Shown one piece after another: positions 1-8,559 of a DNA stretch of 24,169 nucleotides. Made by a program: the position numbers and the translations under genes. Position 1 is the first letter of the stretch; the number at the start of each line of letters is the position of its first letter. The stretch covers positions 249,744 to 273,912 of the forward strand of contig MU646678.1 in assembly GCA_026770585.1 (NCBI GenBank), in the 5' to 3' direction. A model generated the notes under the pieces. That model saw only the letters and a program-made list of their open reading frames with translations, ran no database searches and had not been told where the DNA came from. The DNA is from Baffinella frigidus (Eukaryota; Cryptophyceae; Cryptomonadales; Baffinellaceae).

Positions 1-60
1 GGCTCTCTCTCTCTCTGCCGCGAACACACGCAACTTGGGAGGGCTGGAGGCCGAACGGCG

Positions 61-200
61 ATTCAGTTCTACAGTATTATCACATCTCTCTCTCTCTTCG
101 CTGACCAACTCTCTATCTCTTCCTCGTTCTCTCTCTCACACACACGCACGCACGCACATACACACACTCTCTATTTCTCTCTCTGATTTTATCTCTCTCG
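61..200. repeat. CT/CA-rich microsatellite in an intron
   Basis: Runs of CT dinucleotides pass into CACA/CACG runs and back to CT. The tract ends just before the AG at 209-210 that precedes the first recognisable exon, so it probably forms the pyrimidine-rich 3' part of an intron. No credible protein is encoded here. Confidence 0.8.
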
Positions 201-210
201 CCTGGATCAG

Positions 211-1236
211 GAGCGCCTCGGCCGCCTCACCGTGCTCAACGTCGTCGAGTCCTGCCAGACTGTCTACATGGTACCACCCTCCCCCAACCCTCGTCACCCC
301 TAATCCCTCATCACCCCTTACCCCCAACCCTCGTCACCCCTAATCCCTCATCACCCCTTATCCCTCAAACCCGCACACCTCAACTATCATCCCTCAACCC
401 TGAACCGACCGTGTACATGGTACCACCCCTCCACCCTCATCACCCCTCAACACGCAACCCGCACACCCCGCACACCTCAGCCCTCACCTCTCAACCATCA
501 TCGCTCAGCCCTGAACCCTCGCCCCTGCCATCTCCTCCCATCCCTCAAAACCCGATGCTGTTGCAAGCGCGCGCGCTCTCTCTCTCTCTCTTGCTGCAGC
601 GCCCTGCGAAACGACGCTGGCATTCGTTTTTTTGTTGTGTTTGTGAGTGCAGCTCAACCTGGTGCAGCGGCGCCAACGACGCTGACATTCGTTTTTTTTT
701 GTGTGTGTGCAGCTCAACCTGGTGCAGCGGCGCCTGGCCGAGACGGCGTCCGTGAACCCGTACCCCACCCCGAGGATCCACGCCATGGTGTACAACGTCG
801 GCACCGGCGAGCTCGAGAAGGTTAACTGGGTACGTCCCCCCCCCGAAGCCCCAGAGGATTCTCAGTAGCAGACCTTGTGTGTGCTCCTGAACACACCACA
901 CCCTTTGACATCACACCGTTTGAACACACCCTTGACGCCTCCTGAGGCCTCTTGCGCATGAACACGGCATTTTTGCATCGATTGCCTCAACCCGCAACAA
1001 CCCGACGCAACCCGCAACAACCCGTGCTCCCGACCTCTCCTCGAAAAAAAACGCCCTTTGGCATCTCAGATCTTTTTCTCGCGAACCCCCTCTTGGCAGT
1101 GGTCGTGTTGAGGGATGCAGACTTTGTCTTGACGAACCTCAGACCCTACACCCTAAGCCACCTTCCTCAACCCTAAACCCTGGACCAGGTGCCGGACCAC
1201 ATGGACGACATCTACGGCATGCGCGTCTCCCAGTAA
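211..1236 (+). CDS. Beta-class carbonic anhydrase, C-terminal part (three exons, 5' end outside window)
   Basis: Three phase-0 exons join cleanly: 211-270, 713-829 and 1189-1236, with GT-AG introns at 271-712 and 830-1188. Together they encode 74 residues ending in a TAA stop. The first exon reads ERLGRLTVLNVVESCQTVYM, the second begins LNLVQRRLAE and includes PRIHAMVYNVGTGELEKV, and the third ends DDIYGMRVSQ. The NVVES helix, the LVQ helix and the PRIHA-x-Y-x(3)-G-x-L strand match the C-terminal region of beta-carbonic anhydrases as I remember algal and bacterial members. These are zinc enzymes that interconvert CO2 and bicarbonate, often in carbon concentration. The Cys/His zinc ligands and any targeting peptide would lie upstream of the window and cannot be checked. 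Both introns contain telomere-like CCCTAA variants or microsatellites, and the first carries duplicated splice-site segments. No other family fitted as well, but the match is from memory. Confidence 0.68.
291..370. repeat. 40-bp tandem duplication inside the first intron
   Basis: The block beginning TCGTCACCCCTAATCCCTCA at 291 recurs at 331 with a 40-bp period, followed by a decayed CCCT-rich stretch. A further copy of the exon-end/donor context (GTGTACATGGTACCACC) occurs at about 411-427, matching the real donor around 262-277. Confidence 0.75.
610..730 (+). repeat. Duplicated 3' splice site plus exon start
   Basis: A 60-65 bp segment is present twice. It begins AACGACGCTGRCATTCG (610 and 675), continues with a T/GT-rich tract and ends TGCAGCTCAACCTGGTGCAG (about 649-668 and 709-728). 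The second copy is the acceptor that keeps the carbonic anhydrase frame. Using the first acceptor (exon from 653) would read LNLVQRRQRR and then meet TGA. Confidence 0.8.
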
Positions 1237-1349
1237 AGCGTCCAGCGGAGCGGAGCTACGTGTAAAGCACCAAGCCACGCGGCGCTACGTGTAAAGCATC
1301 AAGGCACGCGGAGCTATGTGTAAAGCATCAAGGCACGCACGCGGCGCCT
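1234..1349 (+). repeat. 29-bp tandem repeat starting at the stop codon
   Basis: Four units start with TAAAGC at 1234, 1263, 1292 and 1321, an exact 29-bp spacing. The unit is roughly TAAAGCAYCAAGSCACGCGG followed by MGCTAYGTG. The TAA of the first unit is the stop codon of the carbonic anhydrase reading frame, so the rest lies in the 3' untranslated region. Confidence 0.85.
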
Positions 1350-1779
1350 GCTTCACCAAGTGGAGCCTACGCCAAGTTGAGCCTAGTTGATCAACGAAAG
1401 AGGAGCCTAGTTTTCGGTCGCCTACGTGGCTGATCCAGCGTGGTTCAGACGAACGCGTGGCCCGGACAGAGAGCACAGACGCAGTTGAGGCGTCGTGCCT
1501 CGGGCCCGCTTTAGGGTTGGGTACATGGAGGTTGTACCCTTAGTTAACATGTAATCTAAAAGCGAGGCTGGAAACTTTTCCGCCCTCGCGCGTGAGATGT
1601 TGCGTTCTTGAATACAACTCTGACATCAGAAACCCGTGGTCGAGTCTGGGTCGGTGTCGGTGTCTGCTTTTTGAATTAGAACCGGTGGGTTTACTAAACA
1701 CGAGATTGAGTCAACCCTCTGGTACTAAATTAGGAACACGCAGGCCCCAAATTCGGTGCCGGTGTTCTGCGGTCCCAAA
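1350..1779. other. 3' flank without a recognisable gene; diverged copy of a short repeat
   Basis: No convincing coding region is seen. Positions 1648-1725 are a decayed copy of the segment at about 12383-12455: both have GGTCGGTGTC, then an AATTA/AATTTATTA stretch, then GTCAACCCTCTGG. In the other copy this forms a perfect hairpin; here the left arm has drifted. Confidence 0.45.
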
Positions 1780-1819
1780 GGGGGGGGGGGCGGCTCCTTA
1801 TGAGCGAGGTACCCCTGTA
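1780..1819. mobile_element. MITE family A, solo right half
   Basis: A GGGGGGCGGCTCCTTATGAG lead passes into CGAGGTACCCCTGTA, the right terminal inverted repeat of family A. It abuts the left end of the next copy, so the two opposed ends form a perfect local palindrome. Confidence 0.7.
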
Positions 1820-1939
1820 CAGGGGCACCTCGCTCATACGAAACCAGCCTCCCCTAGGACCCTCCAGTAGGCCTATGCCTAGGGCTCTAAGATGATCCTG
1901 GAGGGGGCGGCGCTTTCTTATGAGCGAGGTACCCCTGTA
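1818..1939. mobile_element. MITE family A, full copy
   Basis: The ends are TACAGGGGCACCTCGCTC and its complement ending CCCCTGTA. Inside are poly-C/CCTAGGACC and a core with CAGTAGGCCTATGCCTAGGG, then GATCCTGGAGGGGG. It is about 120 bp, palindromic and non-coding. A TA target duplication would fit the TA at both ends, but this is inferred. Confidence 0.8.
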
Positions 1940-2053
1940 CATGTACATGGTGGCCATCTTGGTATCACCAACGAAGGTTTCTCACCTTCATGCGTTGCGA
2001 GCATGTTGGAGTCATGCAAGAGATCTCTCTTGCGCAAGCCTCGAGTGAGGACC

Positions 2054-2320
2054 ACAGGGATACCTCGCTCATAAGAAAGCGCCTCCTCCCAGGACCCTAC
2101 AGCATGTGTATGCCTACATTTAGGGCCTTTTGGTACAGGGGTACCTCGCTCAAAAGACCCCCCACCCCCCCCTAGGACCAACGTAGGGCCCTGGGCATAG
2201 GCCTACTGTAAGGCCCTGGGAGCAGACGGTTCCTTATGAGCGAGGTACCCCTGTACAGTGTGTATGCCTAGGGCCCTGTGGTGGTCCTAGGAGGCAAGGG
2301 GCTTTCTTATGAGCGAGGGA
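2054..2320. mobile_element. MITE family A copy interrupted by a second copy
   Basis: The left end ACAGGGATACCTCGCTCATA and right end TTTCTTATGAGCGAGGGA belong to one element. The middle is occupied by a complete copy at 2134-2255. The sequence TGTGTATGCCTA occurs on both sides of the inner copy, so the join is not a simple clean insertion and may involve recombination between copies. Confidence 0.65.
2134..2255. mobile_element. MITE family A, nested copy with core reversed
   Basis: It has terminal TACAGGGGTACCTCGCTC and its inverted partner ending CCCCTGTA. The inner core (TAGGGCCCTGGGCATAGGCC) runs in the opposite orientation to that in the neighbouring copies. Confidence 0.75.
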
Positions 2321-2354
2321 TCACGCAGGCTTCGCACCAAAGCAGATTCACTTA

Positions 2355-2473
2355 AAGGAGTGCCTCGCTCATAAGAAACAACGCCCCTCTAGGACCCTAC
2401 AGTAGGTCTATGCCTAGGGTGCTATGGTGGTCCTAGGGGGGGGGCAGTTTCTTATGAGCGAGGTACCCCTGTA
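2355..2473. mobile_element. MITE family A copy, left end decayed
   Basis: The left end reads AAGGAGTGCCTCGCTCATAA. The core CAGTAGGTCTATGCCTAGGG and the right end CGAGGTACCCCTGTA are typical of the family. Confidence 0.75.
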
Positions 2474-2478
2474 GAGCC

Positions 2479-2587
2479 TACAGGGGTACCTCGCTCATAA
2501 GAAAACGCTTCCCCCTAGGGACCCCTTAGGGCCCTACTGTAGGGTCCTGGGGGGGGGGCGTTTTCTTATGAGCGAGGTACCCCTGTA
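2479..2587. mobile_element. MITE family A copy, shortened core
   Basis: It lies five bases after the previous copy. Both ends are intact (TACAGGGGTACCTCGCTC / CGAGGTACCCCTGTA). The core is reduced to TTAGGGCCCTACTGTAGGGT, in reversed orientation. Confidence 0.8.
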
Positions 2588-2838
2588 GACACCCACACGC
2601 CGAGCAGATGCCGACCCTGTGCTGCAGCTTCCTCTCACATCAAGCAGACCACCCCGCAGCACTCTCAGCATGCGAGGGGAAATGACAGATATCAAGTATG
2701 ATGCCATAATGGCCAAAATGTATCCCCCCCGGGGAGGCTAAAGATTCGGCGGAACGAGTTCTACTTTTCCTTCTTTATCCCCCCCCCCCCCCTCCCCCCC
2801 TCTCCATATTCACCTCAACACGCCTCAATTCACCTCGA
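2588..2838. other. Intergenic spacer with poly-C tract
   Basis: No gene is recognised. A C-homopolymer-rich run lies at about 2776-2803, close to the 3' end of the minus-strand ARM gene. Confidence 0.5.
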
Positions 2839-4209
2839 CTAAGCAAGCATCATCAACAGCTTCTTCCCTTTGGTCTGGAAGTCATCGCGCCCAGGCAACG
2901 CGGCGAGCGCCTTTCGGATAAGTGCCGCAGCGCCTCCCGCCCGGAGAAGCACCTCCGCCTCTGCCGACGCCAGGTTTCCAAGCGCCCTGCACCCCCCCTC
3001 CTGCACGCCCGCGCTCCGCTCGTGCTCTGCCATCGCCGTCAACACCGCTGCGATGCCCCCTTGAGACGCGATCTTCACCTTGTTGTCGGCATTGCTCGCC
3101 GCAAGGCACCCGAGCGCACAGCACCCCCACTCCTGCACGTCCGCGCTTGATCGGTGGCGTTCCATCGCCTTCACCACCGCCATGATGCCCCCCTTCTCCG
3201 CGATCGCCACCCGGTTGTCGGCATTGCCCGAGGCAAGGCACCCAAGCGCCATGCACCCTTCTTCCTGCACGCCCGCGCTCGACTCGTGACGCTCCATCGC
3301 CTTCAGCACCGCCGCGATGCCCCCCTCCGCCGCGATGTCCACCTTGTTCACAGGATTGCCCAACGCAAGGTTCCTAAGCGCCCTGCACCCCCACTCCTGC
3401 ACACAAGCGCTCGCCCCGTGACGCTCCATCGCACCCAACACCGCCTCAATAACCTCCTTCTCCGCGATCGCCACCTTTAAGTCGGCATTGCCCACCGCAA
3501 GGTTCCCAAACGCCCAGCACCCATACCCCTGCACGTCTGCGCTCGACCCGTGCGCCTTCATCGCTTGCAGCACCGCCTCGAGGCCCCCCTTCTCCGCGAT
3601 CGCCACCTTGGTTTCGGCACTGCCCGTCGCAAGGATCCCGAGTGCAAGACACCCCCGCATTTGCACCCCCGCGCTCGACCCGTGCGCCTCCATCATCATT
3701 GCATTCAACACCGCCTCGAGGCCCCCCTTGTCCAGGACCATCACTCGGTTGTCGGCATTGCCCAACGCAAGAATCCCAAGCACCCCGCACCCTTCCGTCT
3801 GTACGCCCGCGCTCGATCCGTGTACCCCCATCGCATTCAGCACCGCATCGATGCCCCCCATGTCTACGATCCGCACCTTGTTGTCGGTATTGCACGTCGC
3901 AAATCTCCCAAGCGCAGAGCATCCCCACTCCTGCACGTCCACGCTCAACCCGTGCTCCTCCATCGCCTTGAACACCGCTTCGATGCCCCCCTTCTCCACG
4001 ACCGCCACCTGATTGGCGGCATTGCCCGAGGCAAGGTTCCCAAGCTCCATGCACCCATGCGCCTGCACGTCCGCGCTCAACCCGTGCGCCTGCATCGCCT
4101 TCAACACCGAATCGATGCCCACCATCGCCACCATGATTGCCCGCAGCAGCTGCAAGAACGCTGTGTCCCCCCGCCCGAGAGACATGGTCGCAGGGGTCAC
4201 CCCCCCAAC
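2839..4209 (-). CDS. Armadillo-repeat exon of the caspase-ARM gene, locus 1 (3' exon)
   Basis: The exon runs from 4209 to a TAG stop at 2839-2841 and encodes 456 residues when entered in phase 0 from the acceptor at 4210-4211. Read alone, the first ATG is at 4185 and would give 448 residues; the GTG at 4200 is not a likely eukaryotic start. After a short head (MSLGRGDTAFLQLLRA) come nine near-identical units of about 44 residues plus a partial tenth. Each begins GGIEAVLKAM-like, continues SADVQEWGC and ALGNLA, and ends GNADNKVAIAEK. The pattern of two to three helices with conserved Gly, Ala and Leu fits armadillo/HEAT solenoids, which bind protein partners. The 132-bp DNA units are alike enough to suggest recent expansion. 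The intron and upstream caspase piece tie it to the same ancestral gene as 13415-16315. If the caspase part is dead, this exon might still be expressed from its own ATG. Confidence 0.75.
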   Translation of the reverse strand, partial: VGGVTPATMSLGRGDTAFLQLLRAIMVAMVGIDSVLKAMQAHGLSADVQAHGCMELGNLASGNAANQVAVVEKGGIEAVFKAMEEHGLSVDVQEWGCSALGRFATCNTDNKVRIVDMGGIDAVLNAMGVHGSSAGVQTEGCGVLGILALGNADNRVMVLDKGGLEAVLNAMMMEAHGSSAGVQMRGCLALGILATGSAETKVAIAEKGGLEAVLQAMKAHGSSADVQGYGCWAFGNLAVGNADLKVAIAEKEVIEAVLGAMERHGASACVQEWGCRALRNLALGNPVNKVDIAAEGGIAAVLKAMERHESSAGVQEEGCMALGCLASGNADNRVAIAEKGGIMAVVKAMERHRSSADVQEWGCCALGCLAASNADNKVKIASQGGIAAVLTAMAEHERSAGVQEGGCRALGNLASAEAEVLLRAGGAAALIRKALAALPGRDDFQTKGKKLLMMLA

Positions 4210-4445
4210 CTGCGAAATACAGGAGCACGATTCAGACCCAGAGGCACAGAACGATATCGCTTGGTGGACATCAATCCACCCAACGTTTCCGGGAATTCAC
4301 TAGCAAACGGAAATTCGCTAAGAGTGAGTTGATGCGTTGAGGTCTAATGTGTCACTGCGAGAACATCATTCGCGTTTTCCAACCGCGAAACCCATGGCTC
4401 GCTACATCAGTGGAGTCTTGGGCGCGAGAAAGGCTTCAGTGAAAC
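4210..4445 (-). other. Intron joining caspase and ARM exons, locus 1
   Basis: On the minus strand the donor follows GAGCAACAG (GT at 4444-4445) and the acceptor is TTTCGCAG (AG at 4210-4211). Both junctions are phase 0. The interior shares CGCGGTTG and AACGCGAATGATGTT with the locus 2 intron, and the end shares GTGCTCCTGT before CGCAG. This conserved structure is the evidence that the two exons belong to one gene. Confidence 0.7.
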
Positions 4446-5119
4446 CTGTTGCTCGCGCTGATGAGAGAAGAAGAAGTCGTCCAGCAGACACGAGTTGTAG
4501 GGCGCGAGCTGGCAGAGATCAGGCGCCGACTCGAGCAGCCTCCTCCGCGTTCTCTTCATCACCACAGCCACCTCGGCGCCGCTGGCGAGCTCCTCGCAGA
4601 AAATCGCCATGAAAGGCCCCCCCTCCCCCCACAGCCCGCCTGAAGCCACTGAAGTGGTGCAGTAGATCACAGCAGAATTGGGGCACTCGGGTCGGATTCC
4701 GGATACATGACCCCTGCCGAGCTTCCCCGCGCATTCTTAAACTCCCCTTGGACCTCATCGAACGGGAGGCACCCGCGTTTGACTGTCTTCTCAAACGTCG
4801 CCTCGCTCTCGTACGTCAGGTCAAACTCCGAGTCTGCAGCGACCAGGTACTTGCGGCCGTTGAGCTCAACCCCGTGCCCAACGAACGCAAACAGGCAGTC
4901 GCCGCCGCTGTATTTGGCTCGGCAGAATGCAAACTCCTTGATCTTTTTCTTGGTTTGCTTCAACCCAAAGTCCACCGCCATCTCGACCGTCCATCCCAGC
5001 TCGAGGAGTGCTCCCTTCAGCTTCTCCACGTCGATGGTGGTTCTCGCCAGCTTCGGCACGTTCTTGCTCGTGTGCTCAGACACCGCCACAATCAGCGCGC
5101 TCCTCTGAGCGCCCGACAT
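4446..5119 (-). pseudogene. Caspase-like (C14) exon, locus 1, frameshifted and lacking the catalytic Cys
   Basis: From ATG 5119 the frame reads MSGAQRSALIVAVSEH, then the His-dyad block FAFVGHGVELNGRKYLVAAD and GCLPFDEVQGEFKNARGSSA. It then leaves homology and stops at TGA 4667-4669. The homologous sequence resumes in another frame with IYCTTSVASGG, GEGGPFMAIFCEELASGAEV and DDFFFSHQREQQ, up to the donor at 4445. Alignment with locus 2 shows a deletion of about 94 bp that removes the equivalent of TVFLLDCCRSGF (the Cys of the His/Cys dyad) and changes frame. The N-terminal ~300 residues of locus 2 are also absent, and an in-frame TAA lies just upstream of the ATG. It should be inactive as a protease. 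A truncated 150-residue protein could still be made. Confidence 0.8.
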
Positions 5120-5150
5120 CGCAGCAGCTCCCAGGGTGTCCTGCCAGAAT

Positions 5151-5180
5151 TTTTACGACGGTCGTAAAATTTATAAAACC
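5151..5180 (-). promoter_or_regulatory. Possible TATA box and hairpin just upstream of locus 1 ATG
   Basis: On the minus strand TTTTATAAATTT lies about 55 bases before the ATG at 5119. It is followed by a perfect 9-bp-arm palindrome, TTTTACGAC-G-GTCGTAAAA (5151-5169). Position and sequence would fit a core promoter that acquired or preserved a start after the gene lost its N-terminal half. This is only a suggestion. Confidence 0.2.
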
Positions 5181-5182
5181 AC

Positions 5183-5840
5183 TTTTAGATCTGCGACCGA
5201 GAGGGAGGAGATGTCCTCACGCCACTCTCTCTGGATTCCAGAGACCGATCCAGGTGCAGATGTGTGGGTGGAGGAAGGAAGGAGACACCCCCCTAATTTT
5301 CACCACGATGAGGGTGGCGAGGCAGCTCCTGGGACCAGGCTGCCTTGCGGAGATGCGGGCCCGCTCTCGGTGCGGACGCTACAGCGCTCTCGTCGTCCTC
5401 AAATGAGGGCATCGGCGCGCAGTTCATCCACGTGTTCGCCAAGGCCTCCCCCGGCGCTCCGCCCGCGGCAGTGACGTGAGGAAGGATGGCGCTCGAGCGC
5501 TTGCTATGCCGTCGACCAGGTGCGGGCTGCTGGATGGGCTCGCAGGGATCTGGTCCGCGCCCACTCTCAACCTCGCTCCTCAGAGAGTCATAGCCCTGTC
5601 GGGGATGGACTTGCTTACACAGCATCAACCCCCGGGTCTGAGACGACGCGAAAGCTGTCTGGACTAAGGCCCAGCACGGCTCAGCACTGCACAGAACAGA
5701 AGAGAGTTGGCGTGTTTTTTTTGGTCCCCGACAGGACCCCTTGTTCATCGTGTCCGGTTGAGTTGGAGAGGGGCGGGTAAGGTGTGGGCAAGAGCCCCGC
5801 GAGCCCCTCCAGCAGCCCCTCCTCGTCCTGCCGTGCCACC
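5183..5840. other. GC-rich stretch, no assigned gene
   Basis: No family is recognised. On the plus strand a reading frame ending at a TGA near 5476 reads IGAQFIHVFAKASPGAPP and could be a terminal exon remnant, but no supporting exon was found. The antisense open frame over 5293-5748 has no recognisable motif. Confidence 0.3.
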
Positions 5841-5984
5841 TTAATCTCCATACAAGTATTAATTAATTGCTTTTGGGCAACGAAAATTACTACACGGTTT
5901 GCTCATAAAAGTAGAAGTAAAGCATTTGTGTAGTAAATTTCGTTGCGCCCAAAAACAATTAATTGATACTTGTATGGAGATTAA
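5841..5984. mobile_element. MITE with TTAA flanks (family D ends, D/E core)
   Basis: TTAA at 5841-5844 and 5981-5984 bracket inverted repeats of about 55 bp starting TCTCCATACAAGTATTAATT. TTAA target duplication is typical of piggyBac-type elements. The inner part GGCAACGAAAATTACTACAC and its partner GTGTAGTAAATTTCGTTG is shared with the elements at 20968 and 21843, whose outer ends are quite different. Confidence 0.8.
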
Positions 5985-6102
5985 CCTCCTCCAGAGAGTC
6001 AACGCTTCCCGAGCACCGGACTCGTTCAAGTCTTCCGCCGTCATCAGTCCGACAAACTCATTTTTCTCTCTCAGGCTGGGGGGGCGGGCGTTGAGGGTTG
6101 AA

Positions 6103-8085
6103 CCCTGAACCCTAAACCAAGGAGCTGCTCCGGACAGCGTCTACTCTGAGATCCTTACACCCCAAAACCTAAACCCTAGACCCTAGACCCTGAACCCTAA
6201 ACCCTAAACCCTGAACCCCAAACACTAAACCCCAAACCCTAAACCCTAAACCCTGGAAACCAAACTCTAAATCTTAAACCCAAAACCCTTAACCCTTGAC
6301 CCTAAACCCTAAACCCTGAACCCTAAACACTCAACCCTCAACCCTAATCCCTCATCCCTAAACCATAAACCCTGATCCATACCCTTAAACTCTTTAACCC
6401 TGAACACTGAACCTTAAACCCTAAACCCCAAACCCTAAACCCTAAACCCCAAACTCTAAACCCTCAACCCTCAACCCTAAACCCAAAATCCTGAACCCTA
6501 AACCCTAAACCCTGAACCCTAAACCCTAAACCCTAAACCCTTAAACCTAAACCCTAAACCCAAAACCCTGAACCCAAAACCTAACCCATAAACTCTGAAC
6601 CCCCTAAACCCCAAATCCTGAGCCTCAACCATAAACCCTGAACCCTGAACCCTAAACCCTCAAGCCCAAATCCTCAACGCTAAACCCTAAACTCCAAACC
6701 CTAAACTCCAAACCCTAAACCCTAAACCCTAACCCCTAAACCCTAAACCCTAAACCCTAAACCCTAAACCCTAAACCCTAAATCCTGAACCCTAAACCCT
6801 GAAACCTGAACTCTAAACCCTCAATCCTCAATCCTTCGCCCGAAACAAACTCAAACTCTCAAATCTAAACATGAAATCCTGAGCCCAAAACCCTATACCC
6901 CAAACCCTGAACCCTCGACCCCAAACTATAAACCCTAAACTCTTAACCCTGAACCTAAACCCCCAACCCTAAACCCTAAGCCCTAAGCCCTAAGCCCTAA
7001 ACCCTGAACCTCAAACCCTAAACCTAAACCCTAAACCCTAAACCCTAAACCCCTGAACCCTAAACCCTAAACCCTAAACCCAAGCCCCCATCCCCCTAAA
7101 CCCTAAGCCCTAATTCCTTAACCCTCAACCCTGAACCAGAAACCCTGACCCCTAAATTCTATCACCTGAACTCTCAACCCTCAACTCTAAACCATAAATC
7201 AAAAATCATAAACCATAAACCCTAAAGCCTAAACCCCAAATCCAACACCCTAAACCAAAAACCCTAACCTGAAGCCCTCAACCCTCAAACCTAAACCCAA
7301 TATCCGAAACCCCAGACCCTAAAATCTAATCTCTAAATCCCAGACCCTCAACCCTACACCCAAAACCCCAACCCCTAAAACCTAAAACCTAAACCTTAAA
7401 CCCTAGACCCTAAACCCTAAACCCTAAACCCTAAACCAAAAAAACTAAACACCAAATCCTAAACCCTAACCTCCGAAAACTGGTTTCCTAAGCTCTACAT
7501 CCTACACCCTAAACTATAAACCCTGACCCCTAAACCCGAAACCCGAAACCCTGGATCCTAAACCCCAAACTCTGCACTCCAAACCCCAAACCTCAAACCT
7601 CATTCCTGAAACCTAAACTCTGAACGCCAAATCCTAAATGCTTAACCCCAACCCCAACCCCAACCCCAACCCCAACCCCCTAAACCCAAAACCCGCATCT
7701 CTCAACCCCAAACCCTAAACCTTCAACCCGAAACCCTAAACCCTAAACCCTAAACCCTAAACCCTAAACCTTAAACCCTAAACCCTCAACCCTCAACCCT
7801 AAACCCTCAACCCTCAACCCTAAACCCTAAACCCTAAATCCTCAACCCTCAGCCCTACACTCTAAACCCCACACTCCAAACCCTAAACCATAAAACCTAA
7901 ACCCCATACCCTGAACCCTAGGCCCTAAACCCTGAACCTCATACCCCCAACCCTGATCCCCACCTTTAAACTCTCAATTCTAAACACTAAACACCAAAAA
8001 CCCTAAACCCGATCCCTACCCGTAAAATCTTGATTCTCAACACTCAACTCCAAACACTGAACCCTACGCCCTTAACCAGGGGCGG
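6103..8085. repeat. Degenerate interstitial telomere-like array (CCCTAAA and variants)
   Basis: About 2 kb of imperfect heptamers, mostly CCCTAAA mixed with CCCTGAA, CCCCAAA, CCCTCAA and single-base slips. Short pure runs occur (for example around 6741-6780). A five-copy CCCCAA-type run is at about 7647-7680. The sense is constant (C-rich on the plus strand). Unique DNA lies on both sides, so this is interstitial. No gene is seen in it. Confidence 0.9.
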
Positions 8086-8112
8086 ACGCTCCAGGCATTA
8101 ATGCGCAATTTC

Positions 8113-8268
8113 ATCCGGACGAGCATTCATCATGCATACGATTTTGGTGTATCTTAAGGGGTAAAAATAAGACAGTCGTCTATCTAAACTTCATTTAGAG
8201 CCGTAAGATACACCAAAATCGGATCGGAGATCCCCGAAATCGTGTTTATCATGAATACTCGGCGGGAT
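8113..8268. mobile_element. MITE family F, copy 1
   Basis: The ends ATCCGGACGAG and CTCGGCGGGAT are imperfect inverted repeats. Inside them CGATTTTGGTGTATCTTA and its complement form the main stem around a non-palindromic centre (GACAGTCGTCTATCTAAAC). The GATCGGAGATCCCCGAAAT insert lies in only one arm. The copy at 18812-18967 is its reverse complement. Confidence 0.8.
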
Positions 8269-8394
8269 TCAATATTTCTGGGCAGCAGCAGGTACGCTTC
8301 CCAAACCCCACACGGTGTAGGGTTCCTATAACCCAAACCCTACGCCGTAAACCCGGTGCTACAGGATGAAAAGCTCGTGTTGTCGATCGTGTAA

Positions 8395-8559
8395 TACTAG
8401 CTCTGTTCCACTTGAATCGGGCTCGACAATTTGTCGAGCCCAAATCGCAACGGTTCGCCAAAAGTTGATAAATTCCCTTGAAAAAATAGACTTTTGACGA
8501 TTTGGGTCGAAAAAAAGGACACAATCGATTTAGTCAACCCGAGTGAAACAGAGCTAGTA
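8395..8559. mobile_element. MITE with TACTAGCTCTGTT ends and internal perfect hairpin
   Basis: The inverted ends are TACTAGCTCTGTTCCACT and AGTGAAACAGAGCTAGTA, with TA at both borders. An inner perfect palindrome with 11-bp arms, GGGCTCGACAA-T-TTGTCGAGCCC, lies at 8419-8441. It is non-coding. I saw only one copy in the window. Confidence 0.7.

Noticed and set aside
1730-2716. Small proteins containing YRGTSLIRK
   Set aside because: They are translations of the family A terminal inverted repeats and appear wherever the MITE occurs, on either strand.
4186-4200. GTG start for the ARM protein, and likewise GTG 16435 for the caspase
   Set aside because: A eukaryotic gene should start at ATG. The positions before 4185 are better explained as coding sequence following the acceptor at 4210, and the first ATG of the caspase frame is 16315.
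3154-4332. Long plus-strand open frames opposite the ARM exon
   Set aside because: Their repeats mirror the 132-bp ARM units on the other strand. Only the minus frame gives a recognisable domain pattern.
6103-8085. Chromosome end (true telomere)
   Set aside because: The array is degenerate and flanked on both sides by unique sequence and MITEs, so it is interstitial.
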